Part shown: positions 60,376 to 64,000 of the stretch, piece by piece
Layout: each line of letters starts with the position of its first letter
How positions within the stretch are numbered: position 1 is the stretch's first letter
Assembly (NCBI RefSeq): GCF_020614375.1
Contig: NZ_CP085327.1
Coordinates: 682,001 to 746,000, forward strand
DNA length: 64,000 bases
Direction: 5' to 3'
DNA from: Haladaptatus salinisoli
Lineage (GTDB): Archaea > Halobacteriota > Halobacteria > Halobacteriales > Haladaptataceae
Position numbers and translations under genes: made by a program
Notes under the pieces: generated by a model
The model's database searches: none
The model's input: only the letters and a program-made list of their open reading frames with translations
Told to the model about the DNA's origin: nothing

Positions 60376-62478
60376 TCAGTCGAGGTCGGCGGCGGAGATG
60401 TCGTCGCTCCAGTAGAGGTCGCCCTCGTACTCTACCGGAGCCGCTTCTAGGTCGAAATACGCGTCGAGCTCGTCCTCCGTCAGTTCGAACGATTCGATGG
60501 TCCCGGGACCGAGATACTGCTTCGTCACGCTATCGACGTTTATTCCGATGGTACTACCCATACCCAAGTGGTGGTCGACGTACCACTCCTGTCTTACGCG
60601 GAACGTCTCCTCGTCGACTCGACGGAGGCGGAAGTAGGAACACCCGCCCGAGCGTGACTGACAGAGCGTCGTTCCCCCGTCGCCGATGGTGATGTACTGG
60701 TATCCGGCGAGCGTCTGTCCGCGCGCGATGGACAGCGCGACTCGAAACGGAAATCCGGTGTTAAGGAGGCGAGCAAGCGTTCGTCCGACTCTCGTGGCAA
60801 CCTGATTGGACACCTCCGAGAGGGTGACGACGCCCGTGTGACTTCCCTTCTCGACCAACGCCGCACCCTGTTCGTACGAGCGACAGGCGTTGAGGAGGAA
60901 CGTTTGCACGTTCACCGCGTCGAGACGCCGCGCGTCGAGAACGCCATCGGCGCACCGGATTCCCCGATGGTCGACGTGACCGACGTAGTGGAGGAAATCG
61001 GTGGGAGTTGCGAGCTGCTCGCGAAGCTCGTCGGTGGTGAGGTCGTACGCCAGTTCGACGTCGTAGTCGATCATGTCACGGAAACCGTACAGCTCCTCGA
61101 CCCTCCCTTCCTCGCGCATGCTCGCGTCGTTACAGATGACTCGAATTCGAACGGTGGGATCGTCGGTCGGGTCGAACTCGACTCGACGCCGTAGCGACTC
61201 GACGGTCACCTTGTTGCTCCCCATCGGATACCCGTCACCGATCCACGCGTGTTCGGCGCTCTCGACCGGTTCCGGTTCGACTATCGGCGGTTTCGACTCG
61301 TCATCGCCGGACTCCGCGACCGCGTCTCGACAGAACTCGGTCAGAGTCCGCGGGGGTGCGTCGATGGTGGCGTCGTTCACCCGTGACGGACACCGTATCA
61401 GGGCGAGGTCGTTCGCCACGAACGGGAGGACGTCGACGTTCGTGCTCGTCGGCACGACGTCGGTCGTCAAGTGCCACTCGGGTACGTGCGGTTCGAGCGT
61501 TTCGAACGGGACGTCGAGATACGTCCCGAGACGTTCGGATAACGGTGCGTCGTAGAGTGCGGCGAAGTCGAGATCGACCGACGGTTCGATCGCGTCGCGC
61601 TCGTGCAGGGTGATCGGATAATAACCCTCGGTTCGCACCACGCAATCGAGGAACCACACCTGTCGAAGTACGCGACCGACGGTCGATTCGTAGCCGTTCG
61701 AACCCGTTAGCGAGTACTCGAATCCGTCCCCCACGAGGGCGGGTTCGGTTCCCGGAACGAGCGTCGCCCCGAGGTAGTGCGCGAGCGACGCGGCCGGATA
61801 CACGTACTCTCGCTTCGGCGGGAGCGCAAGGTGGACGTTCGTGTTCGGCGGTTCGAGTTCTTTCGGAGCCGAAAACTCCTCACCGCGTTCGATAGCCGGC
61901 GGATGTCCCCTGAGCGTGGGATACGCGCGCTCGGGGCTGGTGGTCTTGAGCGCCGACCCGAACAGCGACACCGCCCGCATCGCGTCCTCGACATCACCCG
62001 TTACAGTGATCGTTCCCGCCGGGCGCGTGTGTAGCGATCGAGCGCCCAAACGCACCGTCTGCTCGTCGTCGAATTCGATGACGGTAGTTTCGTCGTCGCG
62101 GTTCACCCGAACCGCGGATTCGACGCCGAGATAGAGGTTGATCGGTGTCGGTGAGACCTGCAGGTAGTACTCGTTCGGAGCAACGGACAGTTCGTCCGCG
62201 TTCAGGTCGAACCGTTCCACGACTGTTTGCGCTCCGTTCCAGAAATCAACCGTGAAAATGCCCGGTAGAACAATCCGTCGCGTCGATAACGCCACCGCCG
62301 AGTCCATCGGAAACGGAAAGTCGTCCGTATCGACCGACCGCAGCGATACGGGGTCGGACGTGTGTAGTTCGAATCGAACGTTCTCGATCGGATCGAATAT
62401 CGCTACGCCCGACGGATTCGAAATCCGGTCGAATCTCGGAGCGACTGACGACTCGTCGTCCGAATCAAATCGATTCAT
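60376..62478 (-). CDS. CHAT-domain (caspase-like) protein, copy 2
   Basis: The 700-residue protein matches copy 1 along its length: FGSALKTTSPERAYPTLRG near residue 165, LAHYLGATLVPG near 230 and the C-terminal CHAT domain with His501 in HYVGH and Cys532 in LNACRSY. The His-Cys spacing (31 residues) is the same in both copies. The middle linker lacks the Arg/Ala/Ser-rich insertion of copy 1. The ATG overlaps the DUF7504 stop by three of four bases (ATGA), so the two proteins are made together. Confidence 0.9.
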   Translation of the reverse strand: MNRFDSDDESSVAPRFDRISNPSGVAIFDPIENVRFELHTSDPVSLRSVDTDDFPFPMDSAVALSTRRIVLPGIFTVDFWNGAQTVVERFDLNADELSVAPNEYYLQVSPTPINLYLGVESAVRVNRDDETTVIEFDDEQTVRLGARSLHTRPAGTITVTGDVEDAMRAVSLFGSALKTTSPERAYPTLRGHPPAIERGEEFSAPKELEPPNTNVHLALPPKREYVYPAASLAHYLGATLVPGTEPALVGDGFEYSLTGSNGYESTVGRVLRQVWFLDCVVRTEGYYPITLHERDAIEPSVDLDFAALYDAPLSERLGTYLDVPFETLEPHVPEWHLTTDVVPTSTNVDVLPFVANDLALIRCPSRVNDATIDAPPRTLTEFCRDAVAESGDDESKPPIVEPEPVESAEHAWIGDGYPMGSNKVTVESLRRRVEFDPTDDPTVRIRVICNDASMREEGRVEELYGFRDMIDYDVELAYDLTTDELREQLATPTDFLHYVGHVDHRGIRCADGVLDARRLDAVNVQTFLLNACRSYEQGAALVEKGSHTGVVTLSEVSNQVATRVGRTLARLLNTGFPFRVALSIARGQTLAGYQYITIGDGGTTLCQSRSGGCSYFRLRRVDEETFRVRQEWYVDHHLGMGSTIGINVDSVTKQYLGPGTIESFELTEDELDAYFDLEAAPVEYEGDLYWSDDISAADLD

Positions 62479-63173
62479 ATCTGAACCCAGTTCGTCGTCC
62501 GGTCGTACTCCGGAACGTGCCAGCGCTGTTTCGGCACCAATCCGTCGCCCTGCTTCACTTCGATGCGCGCGTCGAACAGCGGCGACAGTTCCCGCACCAG
62601 CGCGTCGTCGTCCGGAAGCGGCAGGTGGTAGTGCGCCATGCCGCGAACGCCGCGGACGAGCGCCGTGACGATTCGAAGGAACTGTTCGACGGTGTCGCGG
62701 TCGTACCGTTCGAGCGGTTTGACGAGCGAATCGAACGACAGTCGAAGTTCCGAGGGGGCGAGACCGTCGGCCCACTCGTCGAAGAAGCTGACGGCGGTGA
62801 CGATGTCCGACCGGAGGTCGCGGAGACCGACCTCGGCGGAGGCGTTCGGTCCCGGGACGGTCGGGGTCGGCCTCGAACTGGCGGCGCGCTCGTCGTTCCC
62901 CCAGTCGATTATCCACACGTCGGCGTCGTCCGTCCTCGTGCCCGCGGGGAGTTTCGCCCCGGCGTACCGGGCGGTCGCGTCCGCGAGAACGAGGACGCGC
63001 TTTCGCTCCTCCGTGCTCGCGCCGAGCAGTTGTATCGTCGTTCGGTTCGTGGTCGTCTCGGAGACTCGTCCGGTGACGAGGATGTTACACCCTCGCCGTT
63101 TGAAGTCGGCGAGAACCTCGCGAAACTCGACCGAGTCGTTCCCGCCGCGGAACGAGATCTCTGCGGGACGCAT
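62475..63173 (-). CDS. DUF7504 protein (RecA/KaiC-like, no P-loop), partner of CHAT copy 2
   Basis: The 232-residue protein has only the DUF7504 domain and no HalOD1. GCNILVTG near residue 32 corresponds to the degenerate P-loop strand, and SELRLSFDSLVKPLERYDRD, GMAHYHLPLPDDD and QRWHVPEYDRTTNW match the HalOD1-fused copy at 46-47 kb position for position. It has its own TATA box and overlaps the CHAT gene by ATGA. Both copies thus pair a DUF7504 protein with a CHAT protein. Confidence 0.88.
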   Translation of the reverse strand: MRPAEISFRGGNDSVEFREVLADFKRRGCNILVTGRVSETTTNRTTIQLLGASTEERKRVLVLADATARYAGAKLPAGTRTDDADVWIIDWGNDERAASSRPTPTVPGPNASAEVGLRDLRSDIVTAVSFFDEWADGLAPSELRLSFDSLVKPLERYDRDTVEQFLRIVTALVRGVRGMAHYHLPLPDDDALVRELSPLFDARIEVKQGDGLVPKQRWHVPEYDRTTNWVQI

Positions 63174-63201
63174 CGATGAGAAACCGATGGAAGCGGCCGG
63201 T

Positions 63202-63209
63202 GATAAAAA
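63202..63209 (-). promoter_or_regulatory. TATA box of the DUF7504/CHAT copy 2 operon
   Basis: On the minus strand this reads TTTTTATC, 29-36 bases before the ATG at 63173. Confidence 0.55.
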
Positions 63210-63233
63210 TTCGGTTCGTTCCGCTCGCCGGTT

Positions 63234-63811
63234 TCAGTCCACCGCGTCGTTCATCGCGTCGTTCCCGCCCCGAATCGCCGTCGTCCGTTCCTCGACGGCG
63301 GCGAATTCGGCCGTCTCGTCCCTGATATCGCTCGCGTTTTGCGCGGTCCGGTCTATCACCGACGCGACCTCCTCCGCGCCCGCGGCCTGCTCGTCCGTCG
63401 CGTCCGCGACCTCCTCGATGCCGAGCGTCGCCTCCTCGACCGCGTCGCTCATCTCGTCGAGGCTCTCCATCGCCGCACCGACGTCCTCGGCGGACGACTG
63501 TCCGTCCTCCGCTCGCTCGCGGCGGACACCTGCTCCGCCGACGCCGCGACCCGCTGAATCGCCGCGCTCAGTTCCGACACCTCCGTCGCGACGGTTCGCA
63601 TCCCGGTGGACTGGTCGGTCGAGAGCGCGGCGATTTCGCCGACGCTCTCGGCGATCTCCTCCGAGGACTCGTACAGTTCGAGCGGTCCGCCGCGCGCTCC
63701 GTTCGCGTCGTCGCCGTACTCCGCATCGAGGAGTTCGTCTTCGACCGTTTCGTCCAGTTCTATTTCGACCCCCGTCTCGGGACGCCGGTTGTGCCACGCT
63801 CTAACAGCCAT
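63234..63811 (-). pseudogene. Frameshifted chemotaxis-transducer (MCP signalling domain) remnant
   Basis: Two frames each carry part of one coiled coil. The 5' part (from 63811) reads SVGEIAALSTDQSTGM then AIQRVAASAEQVSAASE; the 3' part reads AEDGQSSAEDVGAAMESLDE and EVADATDEQAAGAEEV. They join across a GCGA tetranucleotide repeat near 63515-63525; one more repeat unit would restore the frame. The highly conserved hairpin tip of MCPs and all transmembrane, HAMP and sensor domains are missing, so the remnant is unlikely to signal. A TATA box lies just upstream. A sequencing error cannot be excluded. Confidence 0.7.
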
Positions 63812-63828
63812 CGAACACATAATTCCCC

Positions 63829-63837
63829 ATATATATT
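63829..63837 (-). promoter_or_regulatory. TATA box before the chemotaxis-transducer remnant
   Basis: On the minus strand this reads AATATATAT, 18-26 bases before the ATG at 63811, so the remnant may still be transcribed. Confidence 0.5.
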
Positions 63838-63966
63838 CCCGGGAGCGACGGGGGGAACGGAAGCCGCGGAGAGCGGTACGGGGATGGATTCGTCGCGAGA
63901 AGCGCCGTATCGATGTCGGCGGCGCAGACACGCACTTTTTGGTCCTCCGGTCGTTACGGGAACGTG

Positions 63967-64000
63967 ATGGGTAAAGTGAGCATCGGGCTTCGCGGCTGGC
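63967..64000 (+). CDS. Conserved haloarchaeal protein, first 11 codons only
   Basis: The gene runs off the right edge. The visible start MGKVSIGLRGW resembles conserved haloarchaeal proteins of unknown role that I recall with this N-terminus. A GTG directly before the ATG is an alternative start. Nothing more can be said from 34 bases. Confidence 0.55.
   Translation, partial: MGKVSIGLRGW

Overview
This window comes from a haloarchaeon (class Halobacteria). The DNA is GC-rich, the predicted proteins are acidic, and the promoters are archaeal TATA boxes about 25 bases before leaderless starts. It carries many families that I know only from haloarchaea (HalOD1, DUF5789, DUF5827, DUF7344, DUF7503, DUF7504), the archaeosine precursor genes queCED, the archaeal pterin gene mptE, F420/flavin luciferase-like oxidoreductases and many twin-arginine lipoproteins. 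I cannot name the genus with confidence. I saw no rRNA, CRISPR array, transposase or replication origin.

Layout. 1-3 kb holds small membrane and haloarchaeal proteins, a degenerate CPBP protease-like protein and a DMT exporter. 3-5 kb is the queD-queE-queC operon for preQ0. 5.3-7 kb holds an Lrp/TrkA-C regulator and an UlaG-like metallo-hydrolase. 7.2-17.2 kb is a sugar locus on the minus strand: binding lipoprotein, two permeases, two MalK-type ATPases, a GH15-like protein, a sugar isomerase-like protein and a 2-hydroxyacid dehydrogenase, with a divergent TrmB regulator. 17-25 kb holds an NCS1 permease, a flavin monooxygenase, an unrecognised TIM-barrel-like protein and a run of epimerase, M20 peptidase, aminotransferase and PPOX oxidoreductase. 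At 25.2 kb a tRNA-Glu(CUC) lies beside a partial copy of its own 3' end.

25.4-43.5 kb holds a membrane-tethered winged-helix protein, an amidohydrolase, SDR and FNR-like enzymes, a 1009-residue FAD/Fe-S hydroxyacid dehydrogenase, regulators, two tandem superoxide dismutases, a DsbA-like lipoprotein and an acyl-CoA ligase. 47.3-60.3 kb holds a lactate-oxidase-like enzyme, a MOT1-like transporter, F420 and ferredoxin genes, a TPP enzyme, a PQQ-type sugar dehydrogenase, a glycolate/lactate oxidase and the mptE-folP pterin pair.

The most unusual content is a pair of paralogous modules at 43.8-47.1 kb and 60.4-63.2 kb. Each couples a CHAT-domain (caspase-like) protein of about 700 residues to a DUF7504 (RecA/KaiC-like, no P-loop) protein. 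The first adds a HalOD1 signalling domain and a convergent 46-residue hydrophobic DUF7503 peptide whose stop codon overlaps that of the CHAT gene. The second lies beside a frameshifted chemotaxis-transducer remnant. I read these as an undescribed haloarchaeal signal-to-protease system; the function is inference.
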